From contig JBMNEH010000001.1 in NCBI GenBank assembly GCA_050948665.1, forward strand, positions 1,116,001 through 1,180,000: a DNA stretch of 64,000 nt. The letters are read 5' to 3'. This document shows positions 24,821-34,303 of this stretch, in pieces. The number at the start of each line of letters is the position of its first letter. The stretch's first letter is position 1. Origin of the DNA: JBMNEH01 sp050948665. GTDB taxonomy: Bacteria > Bacillota > Clostridia > Christensenellales > UMGS416. A model generated the notes under the pieces. That model did no database searches. It was not told the DNA's origin and saw only the letters and a list, made by a program, of their open reading frames with translations. Both the position numbers and the translations under genes were made by a program.

Positions 24821-27454
24821 ATGGCTCACAAGTATGTCTATCTGTTCACGGAAGGCAATGCCAAGATGCGGGAGCTTCTGGGCGGTAAGGGTGCCAACTT
24901 AGCAGAAATGACCAACATCGGATTACCGGTGCCCCAGGGTTTCACCATTACCACGGAGGCCTGTACACAGTATTATGAAGATGGCCGTGTAATAAATGAG
25001 GAGATCCGATCCCAGATTATGGAAAATATCAGCAAGATGGAGGAAATTACCGGCAAGAAGTTCGGTGATGCGGAAAATCCCTTGCTGGTCTCGATACGTT
25101 CCGGATCCCGCGCCTCCATGCCCGGTATGATGGATACCATCCTGAACCTGGGCTTGAACGAAGACGTAGTGAATGTCATCGCAAAGAAGTCCGGCAATCC
25201 CCGTTGGGCCTGGGACTGTTATCGCCGCTTCATCCAAATGTTCTCCGATGTGGTCATGGAGGTCGGAAAGAAGTATTTTGAGAGACTGATCGACACCATG
25301 AAGAAAGAGAGGGGCGTTGCCGATGACGTTGACCTGACAGCAAAAGACCTGGAGGCGCTGGCTAACCAGTTCAAGGCAGAGTATAAAAATCAGCTGGGCA
25401 GGGATTTCCCCGACGATCCCACAGAGCAGTTGTTTGACGCGATTCAGGCAGTGTTCCGTTCTTGGGATAATCCGCGCGCCAATATCTACCGTATGGATAA
25501 CAACATTCCTTATTCCTGGGGTACTGCCGTCAATGTTCAGGAAATGGTCTTCGGCAACATGGGCGACACCTCCGGAACCGGCGTTGCCTTTACCCGGAAC
25601 CCCGCTACGGGCGACAAGGGTCTGATGGGAGAGTTTCTGATGAACGCACAGGGCGAGGATGTGGTGGCCGGCGTACGAACCCCCATGCCCATTGAGAAGA
25701 TGAAGGGAATTCTGCCCGAAGTGTATGAGGAGTTCCTGGGTATCTGCAAGACCCTGGAGAATCATTATCGGGATATGCAGGATATGGAGTTCACCATTGA
25801 GGACAAGAAGCTCTATATGCTCCAAACCCGCAACGGAAAGCGGACTGCGGCAGCCGCAATTAAAATCGCCTGCGACCTGCTTGACGAGGGTATGATCACC
25901 GAGGAAGAGGCGCTCTTGCAAATCGACGCCAAGTCCTTGGATATGCTGCTCCATCCCCAATTTGACGAGAAGGAACTGAATAAGGCCGTTCCGATCGGCA
26001 AAGGCATTGCCGCTTCTCCCGGCGCCGCTACGGGTAAGATCGTATTTACCGCAGAGGATGCCGTGGCGCGGGGCAAAAAGGGCGAGGATGTTATCCTGGT
26101 CCGCCTTGAAACATCTCCTGAAGATATTGAGGGAATGAAGTATGCCAAGGGCATCCTGACCGTTCGCGGAGGCCAGACATCCCACGCGGCGGTCGTTGCC
26201 CGGGGAATGGGTACCTGCTGTGTATCCGGCTGCGGCGATATCAAGATGGATGAGGAAAACAAGTGCTTCACACTGGGTGGCAAGACTTACTGTGAAGGCG
26301 ATGATTTGTCCCTGGACGGATCCACCGGCAATATTTACGCGGGATTGATCCACACTGTTCCCGCCGACCCCGCCAGCGGTTACTTTGGCCGTATTATGGA
26401 CCTGGCAGATAAGTATAAGACGATGGTCGTTCGTACCAATGCCGATACGCCCCATGACGCGCTGCAGGCTGTCTCTTTCGGCGCGCAGGGCATCGGACTC
26501 TGCCGTACCGAGCATATGTTCTTTGAGCCGGATCGTATCGGGCCTTTCAGGGAGATGATCATCTCTGAGACGGTGGAAGAGCGTGAAGCCGCGCTGGCCA
26601 AGATCGAACCCATGCAACAGTCCGACTTCGAGGGGCTCTTTGAGGCGCTGGGCGGGTACCCCGTAAACATTCGGTTCCTGGATCCCCCGCTGCACGAGTT
26701 CGTACCCACTGAGGAAGCGGACATTGAGGCGCTCGCAAAGACCAAGGGCAAGACCGTCGCGCAAATCAAGAGGTTAATTGCGGACCTGCATGAGTTCAAC
26801 CCCATGATGGGACACCGCGGCTGCCGTCTTTCCGTGACCTATCCAGAAATTGCCGCCATGCAGACCCGGGCTGTCATTAAGGCTGCCCTGGCTGTCAAGG
26901 CCCGTCACACCGATTGGAACATTGTTCCCGAAATCATGATACCTCTGGTCGGTGAGGTCAAGGAATTCATTTATGTTAAGAATGTCGTTGTAAAAGCTGC
27001 CGATGAGGAGATCGCAAAGTCGGGCATCGAGTTGAAGTACAAGGTGGGCACGATGGTGGAGATTCCCCGCGCTTGCCTTACTGCTGACGAGATCGCCGCA
27101 GAGGCAGATTTCTTCAGCTTCGGCACCAACGATTTGACACAGATGACCTACGGCTTCAGCCGGGATGATGCCAGTATCTTCCTGCCTGCCTACTACTCCA
27201 ATAAAATCTTTGAGTTTGATCCTTTCACACGTTTGGACACCGTCGGCGTAGGCAAGCTGATGAAAACAGCCGTGAAGTTAGGCAAATCCGCCCGACCCAC
27301 ACTGCACTGCGGCATCTGCGGCGAGCACGGTGGCGAGCCCTCTTCCGTAGAGTTCTGCAACGAACTGGGACTGGATTACGTTTCCTGCTCTCCCTTCCGT
27401 GTGCCGATTGCCCGGCTGTCCGCAGCGCAGGCGGCTATTAAGGCAAAGAAATAA
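24821..27454 (+). CDS. ppdK: Pyruvate, phosphate dikinase
   Basis: The 877-residue enzyme interconverts pyruvate, ATP and phosphate with PEP, AMP and diphosphate, often running in the glycolytic direction in anaerobes. The N-terminal ATP-grasp domain opens with GGKGANLAEM. The central phosphohistidine domain has GGQTSHAAVVARGMGTCCVSGC with the catalytic His in TSHAA. The C-terminal PEP-binding barrel has GLCRTEHMF, GHRGCRL and HCGICGEHGG. Length is standard. AGGAGG precedes the ATG. Own promoter and terminator frame it. Confidence 0.97.
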   Translation: MAHKYVYLFTEGNAKMRELLGGKGANLAEMTNIGLPVPQGFTITTEACTQYYEDGRVINEEIRSQIMENISKMEEITGKKFGDAENPLLVSIRSGSRASMPGMMDTILNLGLNEDVVNVIAKKSGNPRWAWDCYRRFIQMFSDVVMEVGKKYFERLIDTMKKERGVADDVDLTAKDLEALANQFKAEYKNQLGRDFPDDPTEQLFDAIQAVFRSWDNPRANIYRMDNNIPYSWGTAVNVQEMVFGNMGDTSGTGVAFTRNPATGDKGLMGEFLMNAQGEDVVAGVRTPMPIEKMKGILPEVYEEFLGICKTLENHYRDMQDMEFTIEDKKLYMLQTRNGKRTAAAAIKIACDLLDEGMITEEEALLQIDAKSLDMLLHPQFDEKELNKAVPIGKGIAASPGAATGKIVFTAEDAVARGKKGEDVILVRLETSPEDIEGMKYAKGILTVRGGQTSHAAVVARGMGTCCVSGCGDIKMDEENKCFTLGGKTYCEGDDLSLDGSTGNIYAGLIHTVPADPASGYFGRIMDLADKYKTMVVRTNADTPHDALQAVSFGAQGIGLCRTEHMFFEPDRIGPFREMIISETVEEREAALAKIEPMQQSDFEGLFEALGGYPVNIRFLDPPLHEFVPTEEADIEALAKTKGKTVAQIKRLIADLHEFNPMMGHRGCRLSVTYPEIAAMQTRAVIKAALAVKARHTDWNIVPEIMIPLVGEVKEFIYVKNVVVKAADEEIAKSGIELKYKVGTMVEIPRACLTADEIAAEADFFSFGTNDLTQMTYGFSRDDASIFLPAYYSNKIFEFDPFTRLDTVGVGKLMKTAVKLGKSARPTLHCGICGEHGGEPSSVEFCNELGLDYVSCSPFRVPIARLSAAQAAIKAKK

Positions 27455-27496
27455 ACGGAGGATTTGCACAGTCATTACACAGTAGCTTAAGTAATC

Positions 27497-27531
27497 AGCC
27501 CGCATTTTTCTTACAGAAGAATGTGGGCTTT
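27497..27531 (+). terminator. Terminator of ppdK
   Basis: AGCCCGCATT (27497-27506) pairs with AATGTGGGCT (27520-27529) with one U-G pair, followed by TT; GTAGCT/AGCTAC arms extend the stem outward. The T-tract is short. Confidence 0.6.
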
Positions 27532-27537
27532 AGCTAC

Positions 27538-27952
27538 GCATAAATCAGCGACCTGCGGAAGACTCGGCTTTCTGTCGCGGCTGCGTGCATACATATGTCA
27601 GGGAAGAAAACGGAAGAGAACTCTGCGTTCCTAACAACTGATAATTAAAGAGATCGGTCATTTTACTCCATATTGTGTTTTAATTATATGCGTCAGCATA
27701 AAGTATTGAATAGTCAAAATGTCTCCCGTAAGGCCGCCTTCTATCTTTTATTTTTGTAAGGACTTCATCAGAGACCGATTTTATGTAAAAAGCGGATATT
27801 TGACGGAAAAGCAGGAATTTCCTTTGTCAGGGAGAAAAGATGTTGCAGGAACTGATGAAGGTTCCGAATCGTTAATGCGCCGGTCATTGTGGAATTGAAG
27901 CAGGATTTTGGCCGCGAACATGGAATTGAATTGTTAGCGGGGGTGGGAGAGG
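27538..27952. other. Gene-free stretch before dnaG
   Basis: About 415 AT-rich bases without a supported reading frame. It presumably holds the dnaG-rpoD promoter, but no candidate is good enough to mark. No RNA family is recognised. Confidence 0.4.
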
Positions 27953-29821
27953 ATGGCGCGGCTGCCGCAGACATTTGTAGAGGACGTTGTCGCCCGCAGC
28001 GATATTGCCGAAGTTGTTGCCCAATACGTGCGGCTGCAGCCCAAAGGGAAGCGATTGTGGGGGTTGTGTCCCTTTCATGCTGAAAAGACACCCTCTTTCA
28101 GCGTTAATCCCCAGGAACAGTTCTTTTATTGCTTTGGATGCCACAAAGGGGGCGATGTGGTCACCTTTGTCCGGGAATTGGAGAAGCTCGAATATACGGA
28201 AGCGATCATTCGACTGGCTGAACGACTGAATATGTCTATCCCGGAGACCACCGGAGAGCGCCATTCCATAACCAGAGAAAAAAGGGAGAAAGCCTATGTT
28301 GCCTGCAAAGCGGCAGCCCGTTGGTTTCATAAACAGTTGTTTGAACCCGAAGGCGCGGCAGCGCTGGCTTATTTACGCAGGAGAGGTGTAACAGACCGAT
28401 ACATAAAGCGGTTTGGGTTGGGCTTTGCACCGGACCGTTGGCGTGGCCTGGAAGAAGCCCTCAGGCCGGAAGGGGTGGAACGTGAAGCATTGCTGGACAC
28501 GGCGCTGCTTTTAAAGAAGGATGACAATGTTTATAATGCATTTCGCGGCAGGCTGATGTTTCCGATATTGGACATACGGCGCAGAGTTGTAGGATTCGGA
28601 GGGCGCGTACTTGACGGGAGTGAGCCGAAATATTTGAATTCTCCCGATACCATTATTTATAACAAACGCCGGATGCTGTATGGCGCACATCTCCTTACAG
28701 GAAAGGGAGCAGTCCCGTACGTGATTTTGACTGAGGGGTATATGGATACAATCTCTCTTCATCAAGCGGGAATGAATACGGCAGTCGCTTCCTGCGGTAC
28801 GGCGCTGACTCCTGAACAGGCGCAGTTGATAAGTAGATTCAGCAAGGACGTATACCTTGCCTACGACGGTGATGCTTCCGGAATCAACGCAAGTCTCCGG
28901 AGCCTGGACATTCTTGAGGAGAAAGACCTGCGAGTACGTGTCATGTCCTTTCCTGACGGAAAAGATCCGGATGACGTCGCAAGGTCGATGGGTATTGATG
29001 GGTTGGAACTCAGCAGAAATAACGCTGAGGACAGTGTTACCTACAGACTGAAGCGTTTAGCGGATGGCGTGAACATGGAGGACGCGGTCGCGCGTTCCCG
29101 ATACGCACAGGAATGCTGCCGCCAAGTGCTGGCAAAAATCCCCAGTCCGGTAGAACACAACAGAGCGGTGCGGATCCTCCACCTTTCGACCGGAATTCCT
29201 GAGGTGGATATTCTGGCGGAAAGTCAGAGGTGGCGTGGAAAATCCGAACATGACATCGCAAAGTCCGCTGTTTTGTATAAGAGCGCCCAAGAAACCCAGT
29301 CGGGCGCCGGTGAACAGGGGGCTGTCAGCGAACAAAATGAAAACATCAGAAATGCCCGTCGCTTTCTGGCAGGGATGTTGACATTAGGGGAGAAAGCCGC
29401 GCACTGCTGGCCGGCAGTGGGGAAGAACGACTTCGCCGGATACGGATTGGACACAATTTCGGAGTGTATGCGACAGCACCCGGATGCCGATACGCGGAGG
29501 CTGATGTCTCTGCTCCCGGGTGATGATCAGGCGACATTGTCCCGTATCATCGAGGAAGCCAGCGGTGTGGCTTGGACAACGGAACTTTTGGCAGGTTATC
29601 TTCGGAAACTTGTGATGATCCGTTATCGTAAGCAGTTGGATGATATAACCCGTGAGCTGGCAGCTTGCGAGAATGAAAGAAAGACAGTGCTGAAAGCACA
29701 GCTGGTAGAAACCTCAAAGGTGCTTCGGAATCTGCGAGACGACTGGGATCTTCCCGGTTTACTGGAATATTTAACCCATTGCAACGCGCTGAAGGAGGGG
29801 GAGCAGCTTGAGCACAATTGA
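27953..29821 (+). CDS. dnaG: DNA primase
   Basis: DnaG makes RNA primers at the replication fork. The 622-residue protein has the N-terminal zinc finger (CPFH...CFGC, about residues 40-64), the TOPRIM catalytic core with VILTEGYMDTISLHQAG and YDGDASG, and a C-terminal helicase-binding region. The start is the ATG at 27953, with a purine-rich GGGTGGGAGAGG immediately before it, which is a poorly spaced ribosome site. The rpoD start lies inside its last codons, so dnaG and rpoD form the classic macromolecular-synthesis operon. Confidence 0.96.
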   Translation: MARLPQTFVEDVVARSDIAEVVAQYVRLQPKGKRLWGLCPFHAEKTPSFSVNPQEQFFYCFGCHKGGDVVTFVRELEKLEYTEAIIRLAERLNMSIPETTGERHSITREKREKAYVACKAAARWFHKQLFEPEGAAALAYLRRRGVTDRYIKRFGLGFAPDRWRGLEEALRPEGVEREALLDTALLLKKDDNVYNAFRGRLMFPILDIRRRVVGFGGRVLDGSEPKYLNSPDTIIYNKRRMLYGAHLLTGKGAVPYVILTEGYMDTISLHQAGMNTAVASCGTALTPEQAQLISRFSKDVYLAYDGDASGINASLRSLDILEEKDLRVRVMSFPDGKDPDDVARSMGIDGLELSRNNAEDSVTYRLKRLADGVNMEDAVARSRYAQECCRQVLAKIPSPVEHNRAVRILHLSTGIPEVDILAESQRWRGKSEHDIAKSAVLYKSAQETQSGAGEQGAVSEQNENIRNARRFLAGMLTLGEKAAHCWPAVGKNDFAGYGLDTISECMRQHPDADTRRLMSLLPGDDQATLSRIIEEASGVAWTTELLAGYLRKLVMIRYRKQLDDITRELAACENERKTVLKAQLVETSKVLRNLRDDWDLPGLLEYLTHCNALKEGEQLEHN

Positions 29822-30887
29822 TAAGAACAGTCCGGAGTTTAAGAAAGCCCGTATAAAAGAGCTCGTGGAACTGGGCAAAACCAAGGGATCGCTGTCTGAA
29901 AAAGAAATCGGCGATATGCTCGACGGTATAGAGTTAGCGCCTGATGAAATTGATAAAATCTATGAACAACTGGATGCCTATGGAATTGAGTACACCACGG
30001 GTTTACAGGTTGAGGAGCCGGAACCGTCATATCTTGATACTGCCGCGAGCGCGGATAATGTCGTCTCCGATGACCCGGTTCGCGCGTATCTGAAGGAAAT
30101 CGGAAAAGTTCCCCTTTTAACGGCGGAAGAAGAGGTTGCCCTTGCCAAAGCAATGGAAGCGGGAGACGAGAGAGCAAAACAAAAGCTCGCCGAGGCAAAT
30201 CTGCGCCTGGTAGTCTCCATCGCAAAACGCTATGTAGGGCGCGGAATGCAATTCCTTGACTTGATCCAGGAAGGTAATCTGGGGCTTATTAAAGCGGTTG
30301 AAAAGTTCGATTATCATAAAGGTTATAAGTTTTCCACTTATGCGACTTGGTGGATACGTCAGGCGATTACACGGGCAATAGCCGACCAGGCGCGCACCAT
30401 CCGGATACCGGTTCATATGGTGGAAACCATCAATAAACTGATCCGGGTTTCGAGACAACTCCTTCAGGAGTTGGGGAGAGACCCCCAACCCGAGGAAATC
30501 GCCAAGGTTATGGGCATTACAGAAGAGAAGGTTCGGGAGATTATTAAAATCGCGCAGGAGCCTGTTTCTCTTGAAACACCCATCGGCGAGGAGGAGGACA
30601 GCCACTTGGGGGACTTTATACCCGATGATGTACCTGCGCCTGCCGAAGTAGCCGCTTATTCCATGCTGAAAGAACAGCTCGTGGAGGTGCTGAATACTCT
30701 GACCCCCCGGGAGGAAAAGGTGCTGCGTCTGCGCTTTGGGTTGGATGACGGACGCGCCCGTACTTTGGAGGATGTCGGAAAAGAATTTAAAGTAACCCGT
30801 GAACGGATTCGACAGATAGAAGCGAAAGCATTACGTAAGCTGCGTCATCCGAGCAGGAGCAAGAAATTAAAAGATTTTTTGGATTGA
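29808..30887 (+). CDS. rpoD: RNA polymerase primary sigma factor (RpoD/SigA)
   Basis: This 359-residue sigma70 factor directs transcription of housekeeping genes. Region 1.1-like residues are followed by region 1.2 (DPVRAYLKEIGKVPLL), region 2 (FLDLIQEGNLGLIKAVEKFDYHKGYKFSTYATWWIRQAI, the -10 binding part), region 3 and region 4 with the -35 binding helix VTRERIRQIEAKALRKLRHP. It starts at a TTG at 29808, preceded by GGAGGGGGAG and overlapping dnaG by 14 bases. The many TTGACA/TATAAT promoters in the window fit this factor. Confidence 0.97.
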   Translation: MSTIDKNSPEFKKARIKELVELGKTKGSLSEKEIGDMLDGIELAPDEIDKIYEQLDAYGIEYTTGLQVEEPEPSYLDTAASADNVVSDDPVRAYLKEIGKVPLLTAEEEVALAKAMEAGDERAKQKLAEANLRLVVSIAKRYVGRGMQFLDLIQEGNLGLIKAVEKFDYHKGYKFSTYATWWIRQAITRAIADQARTIRIPVHMVETINKLIRVSRQLLQELGRDPQPEEIAKVMGITEEKVREIIKIAQEPVSLETPIGEEEDSHLGDFIPDDVPAPAEVAAYSMLKEQLVEVLNTLTPREEKVLRLRFGLDDGRARTLEDVGKEFKVTRERIRQIEAKALRKLRHPSRSKKLKDFLD

Positions 30888-30893
30888 GGTGTT

Positions 30894-30917
30894 GCCGCGG
30901 CACAGCCGCGGCTTTGT
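30894..30917 (+). terminator. Hairpin between rpoD and trmK
   Basis: GCCGCGGC (30894-30901), ACA loop, GCCGCGGC (30905-30912), then TTTGTT: a strong stem 6 bp after the rpoD stop. It ends just before the likely trmK ATG at 30919, so it may limit read-through or translation of trmK. Confidence 0.6.
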
Positions 30918-30918
30918 T

Positions 30919-31614
30919 ATGAAACTGTCAAAACGTTTAACCGTGTTATTGGAAATGCTGCCCCATGCCGAGCGCGTTGCAGATATTGGCTGTGATCATG
31001 GAAAGCTCAGCCTTGCTTTGTTGAAAACCGGTTCAAGGGTATGGGGCGTAGATATCAGTGCGTCCTGCTTAAGGAAAGCGGAGCTGTTGATAGCCCATTC
31101 GCCTTTTCGCCATAATTTTACCGCGGTAGAAGGGGACGGCTTTTCGGCTCTTGAAGGTATCTGTTTGGACGCCGCGGTCATCGCCGGACTGTCCGGGCAA
31201 AAAATCGGAGAGATTTTGCGAGAATATCGGGGGGCGCCGATCTTCCTTGCGCTGCAGCCGGTGAAGGGCTGCCCCGCATTGCGCCGGACATTGGACGAAT
31301 TAAGCTTTTCGATATTGGACGAAGTATGTACGGAGGAGTCCGGGCATACCTATTTTTCCATTCTTGCGTGGGCGAAGCGTGTCAACCGCCCGGCCGTGTG
31401 GCCTGATCCCGATTACAGTGAGACGTTGCTGCAGCGAAAAGAAGCGGCATACCGCAACTGGCTGCTCACCCGCCGTGCCGCTTCTGTACGGACAGCGAAT
31501 AAACTGGCGGGACAGAATACACCGGCTGCCTGTCTTGCGTTGGAGAAACTGAGACGCAAACAGGCCACGGAGGAAAAAATGCTGGCTCTTTGGGAGGAAA
31601 ACAGTGAAGGTTAA
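30919..31614 (+). CDS. trmK: tRNA (adenine22-N1)-methyltransferase
   Basis: TrmK methylates A22 in the D-arm of tRNA using SAM. The 231-residue protein has the SAM-binding motif VADIGCDHGKLSLALL and AVIAGLSGQKIGEIL (the family usually has AGMGG). Homologues begin KLSKRL, which matches the ATG at 30919, yet that ATG has no ribosome site and follows a strong hairpin. An alternative GTG at 30889, adjacent to GAGG at the rpoD stop, would add MLPRHSRGFV and translate through the hairpin. Position after rpoD and before nif3 is conserved in Clostridia and Bacilli. Confidence 0.85.
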   Translation: MKLSKRLTVLLEMLPHAERVADIGCDHGKLSLALLKTGSRVWGVDISASCLRKAELLIAHSPFRHNFTAVEGDGFSALEGICLDAAVIAGLSGQKIGEILREYRGAPIFLALQPVKGCPALRRTLDELSFSILDEVCTEESGHTYFSILAWAKRVNRPAVWPDPDYSETLLQRKEAAYRNWLLTRRAASVRTANKLAGQNTPAACLALEKLRRKQATEEKMLALWEENSEG

Positions 31615-32395
31615 GGAAGTTATAGCGCTGGCGGAGACGCTGCTCAACCCTGCGGATGCAGAGGAGTGGGACGCATACGGACTCCAAGCGGGCGATGGAG
31701 AAGCAGAGGTATCCCGTGTTCTTGTAACCCTTGATGTTACCCGGAATACGCTTGCAGAGGCAGCATCCCGGGGATGCGGATTGATTATGGCACATCACCC
31801 TGTGCTGTTCCGTCCTACAAGAAATATCACAACGGGTTACGGGCCGGAGGATGTGATTTTTCTCGCCATACAAATGGGTATTGCCATATACTGCGCGCAT
31901 ACGCCTTTAGACAAGTCTTCTGCCGGCACCGGGCGGGCGCTTGCGGAAGCGCTGGATCTAACAGAGATCCGCAGGATTAACGGAAGCGATTACCTTTGGA
32001 AAGGCTTACTGCCGGCGCCGCCCGGGGATTTCCCTGCCTACTGTATGAAGAAGCTGGGACTCACCCGAGTAGGGTTGATCGGTCGGCCTGGAAATAGCCC
32101 GTTGGCGGCCGTAGCCTCGGGTTCGTGCGCTGAATTTGCGACAGAAGCCGCTGCCGCCGGAGCGTCGGTGTTTGTAACAGGCGAGGTGAAATATCATGAT
32201 GCTTTGGTTTTAGCGGGATATCCTATGCAAACTCTGTTGATTGGGCACGATTCCTCGGAATTTCCCGGCATTCTCAAATGGACAAAGGATTTACAAAGGG
32301 CAGCGGATATGGTATCATACAATTTGGCGTTCCTATGTGCTGACACAAGGGCGCAACCCTATACCTGGATGCAGGACGAAAGGAATCACGAATGA
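31604..32395 (+). CDS. Nif3-like dinuclear metal center protein
   Basis: The 263-residue protein belongs to the Nif3/YqfO (GTP cyclohydrolase 1 type 2) family, ring-shaped hexamers with two metals per subunit. Metal-ligand motifs are AHHPVLF, HTPLDKS and GHDSSE. The long insert domain of Bacillus YqfO is absent. It starts at a GTG overlapping the trmK end, and its stop overlaps the next gene by ATGA. The true function is unsettled. Confidence 0.9.
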   Translation: MKVKEVIALAETLLNPADAEEWDAYGLQAGDGEAEVSRVLVTLDVTRNTLAEAASRGCGLIMAHHPVLFRPTRNITTGYGPEDVIFLAIQMGIAIYCAHTPLDKSSAGTGRALAEALDLTEIRRINGSDYLWKGLLPAPPGDFPAYCMKKLGLTRVGLIGRPGNSPLAAVASGSCAEFATEAAAAGASVFVTGEVKYHDALVLAGYPMQTLLIGHDSSEFPGILKWTKDLQRAADMVSYNLAFLCADTRAQPYTWMQDERNHE

Positions 32396-33108
32396 ACGAA
32401 CAGCTGAAAACGCTGATTGCGTATCAAGAACTCAGTGAAAAGGTGAAAGAGCAGGAGGATGTCATACGAAAATCCCCGGTTCGGAAGAAGCTCCTTCATG
32501 CCAGAAATTATCTTGTCACTGCGCAAAAAAATCTGGAGAAGATGGAGACAGAGGCGGAGGGACTGACGGAGATAATGGAGTCCATCACATCCCGTTATGA
32601 AGCGGTCAGCAAGCAATTGGAAGAGGAGTCTGTTCATTACGAGGCTGCCGATAAGGAGTCCGATTTGGCGGATGTGCAGGATATGCGCAGGGAGGTTACC
32701 ACCTTTATCAACGACTTCAGCCGTATGGAGAAGGAAGTCCAGAATCTGGTTAAAAGACTGGCTGTAATTGATCAGGAAATGAAGAAGATGGCAGCAAATG
32801 TGCCCAAGGCAAAGTCCGATTATATTACCTTGAAGGCGGAGTATGACAAGATGCTGGCGGATTTGGAGGCATCGACAAAGCCTATTAAGGAGCAGATGAA
32901 AGCGTTAAGCGGCAAAATCAATAAACCATTGCTGCAGAAGCTGAAGAGCGCCATCCACGCAAATGCCGCGAATCCCATTGTCCCCATAGAAGAGGGAAGA
33001 TGTACCGGATGCAATATGAATATGCCCTCTTTGACGGTGAAACGTATCAGCGAGGAAGGTTTAATCATGGAATGCGAAAACTGCGGAAGAATACTTTATG
33101 CCGAATAA
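32392..33108 (+). CDS. Coiled-coil protein with C4 zinc ribbon (CT398-like)
   Basis: Residues 1-185 form a long charged coiled coil; the C-terminus has a zinc ribbon with CTGC and CENC pairs. This architecture matches the CT398/DUF164 family, whose role is uncertain; nucleic-acid or secretion-related roles have been suggested. It overlaps the Nif3 gene by four bases and ends 5 bases before rnpB, so the RNase P promoter must lie inside its 3' end. Confidence 0.85.
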   Translation: MNEQLKTLIAYQELSEKVKEQEDVIRKSPVRKKLLHARNYLVTAQKNLEKMETEAEGLTEIMESITSRYEAVSKQLEEESVHYEAADKESDLADVQDMRREVTTFINDFSRMEKEVQNLVKRLAVIDQEMKKMAANVPKAKSDYITLKAEYDKMLADLEASTKPIKEQMKALSGKINKPLLQKLKSAIHANAANPIVPIEEGRCTGCNMNMPSLTVKRISEEGLIMECENCGRILYAE

Positions 33109-33113
33109 ATTGT

Positions 33114-33444
33114 TGTGAGCAGGCTGTATGGCTGCGGCGGTTAACCGCTGAGGAAAGTCCGAGCTCCATAGAGCAGGGTGCCGGGTAACACCCGGTGGAG
33201 GCGACTCCAAGGAAAGTGCAACAGAGATATACCGCACCCCCAGGGGTGTAAGGGTGAAAAGGCGAGGTAAGAGCTCACCGATTCGCTGGCGACAGTGAAT
33301 TCATGTAAACCCCATCCGGAGCAAGATTGGTGGAATCGCGGGTTGCTCGCCCCATTTCCCAATAATCGCTAGAGCCCCCGGGTAACCGTGGGTCCAGATA
33401 GATAGCCATACCAGACAGAACTCGGCTTACAGGCCTGTCTCACA
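33114..33444 (+). ncRNA. rnpB: RNase P RNA, bacterial class A
   Basis: This is the catalytic RNA that cuts the 5' leader from pre-tRNAs. The universal cores are clear: GAGGAAAGTCCGAGCTCC (about 33159) at the 5' side and ACAGAACTCGGCTTACAG (about 33415) at the 3' side, which pair as P4. The ends GTGAG (33115-33119) and CTCAC (33439-33443) form P1. The GGTAA...GGAGGCGACTCC and AGAGATA elements are in the expected places. Ends are accurate to a few bases. Confidence 0.96.
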
Positions 33445-33451
33445 CTGTTTT

Positions 33452-33473
33452 ACCCTCCGAAAGGGGGGTTTCT
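33452..33473 (+). terminator. Terminator of rnpB
   Basis: ACCCTCC (33452-33458) pairs with GGGGGGT (33463-33469) with one U-G pair, followed by TTTCTT. Confidence 0.75.
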
Positions 33474-33517
33474 TCATTCATGAAAAGCTGAAGATTAAAT
33501 TGGTTGCGGTGACGGGA

Positions 33518-33546
33518 TTGATTCTTTACGATATTGACACTATAAT
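33518..33546 (+). promoter_or_regulatory. Promoter of the 33614 gene
   Basis: TTGATT (33518-33523) and TATAAT (33541-33546) are spaced by 17 bp. GGGAGG (33602-33607) then lies 6 bases before the TTG at 33614. Confidence 0.65.
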
Positions 33547-33613
33547 GAATGAAGATAATTATGTATGTTAACCACAATACATTTTACCGTATCGAGGAAG
33601 AGGGAGGCTTATC

Positions 33614-34303
33614 TTGCCGTATAGGATGACAAAGGAGAACCTGAAAGAGCATATTATGGTATTTAAATGGGTGTATCTGGTGTCGGCGCTGATGGCCGGA
33701 TTGGCTTTTGCAATGATCTTTTCCGTTTCAAAGCCCCGTATACCTAACAGAAACAAGCTGCAGATTATTTCCAGTGAATATTTGGATGACACCGCCTCGT
33801 TTTACTGGCAGGAGGAGTTGCGGGCGGTAATACCTGAAACGATCGCTTATATTGAAGTGGGCACCACCTCCGGCGCCATAGGGCAAGCCGCTGATATGGA
33901 GGTTGTTTTCGCCCGTATGGTCGCGCAGGATGCCGATTTATGGCTGATTAATCGGAATTATTACGACGGATTTGCTTCTCAGGGCGCCTGGTTGGCATTG
34001 GATTTGCCTGACGAAAGCGGACGGACCCTGCTGGACAGATTATTGATACCGGATTCGGTCAATGTGAATGACGCCGTCACCGACCTGCAGATGACAGATG
34101 AAAAAGGAATCACCAACGGAGAGTTTGAGCGCCATATTTGCGGAATACCATTGGACGCGGTGGAAGGGCTGTATCAGCTGGAATGCTATCCCATGGATTT
34201 GGTGGCCGCGATACCGGTATATACGGATAACGTAGATGAGTGCATCGCGGTGATTCAATGGATGCTGGACAATAAAATGGAGTATGTTGCTTATCATGAC
34301 TAA
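33614..34303 (+). CDS. Uncharacterised single-pass membrane protein
   Basis: I do not recognise this 229-residue protein. One membrane helix spans about residues 17-40 (VYLVSALMAGLAFAMIFSV); the rest is acidic and mixed alpha/beta, ending in an ECIAVIQWMLDNKMEYVAY segment. It may be an extracellular domain tethered to the membrane. The TTG at 33614 has the best-placed ribosome site; an ATG at 33626 is too far from it. The stop overlaps the start of the PLP decarboxylase, so the two share a transcript. Confidence 0.75.
   Translation: MPYRMTKENLKEHIMVFKWVYLVSALMAGLAFAMIFSVSKPRIPNRNKLQIISSEYLDDTASFYWQEELRAVIPETIAYIEVGTTSGAIGQAADMEVVFARMVAQDADLWLINRNYYDGFASQGAWLALDLPDESGRTLLDRLLIPDSVNVNDAVTDLQMTDEKGITNGEFERHICGIPLDAVEGLYQLECYPMDLVAAIPVYTDNVDECIAVIQWMLDNKMEYVAYHD

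Noticed and set aside
24923..26764. Long minus-strand open frame (613 codons) opposite ppdK
   Set aside because: It lies entirely within the conserved ppdK gene, has no family signature or ribosome site, and arises from codon bias on the real strand.
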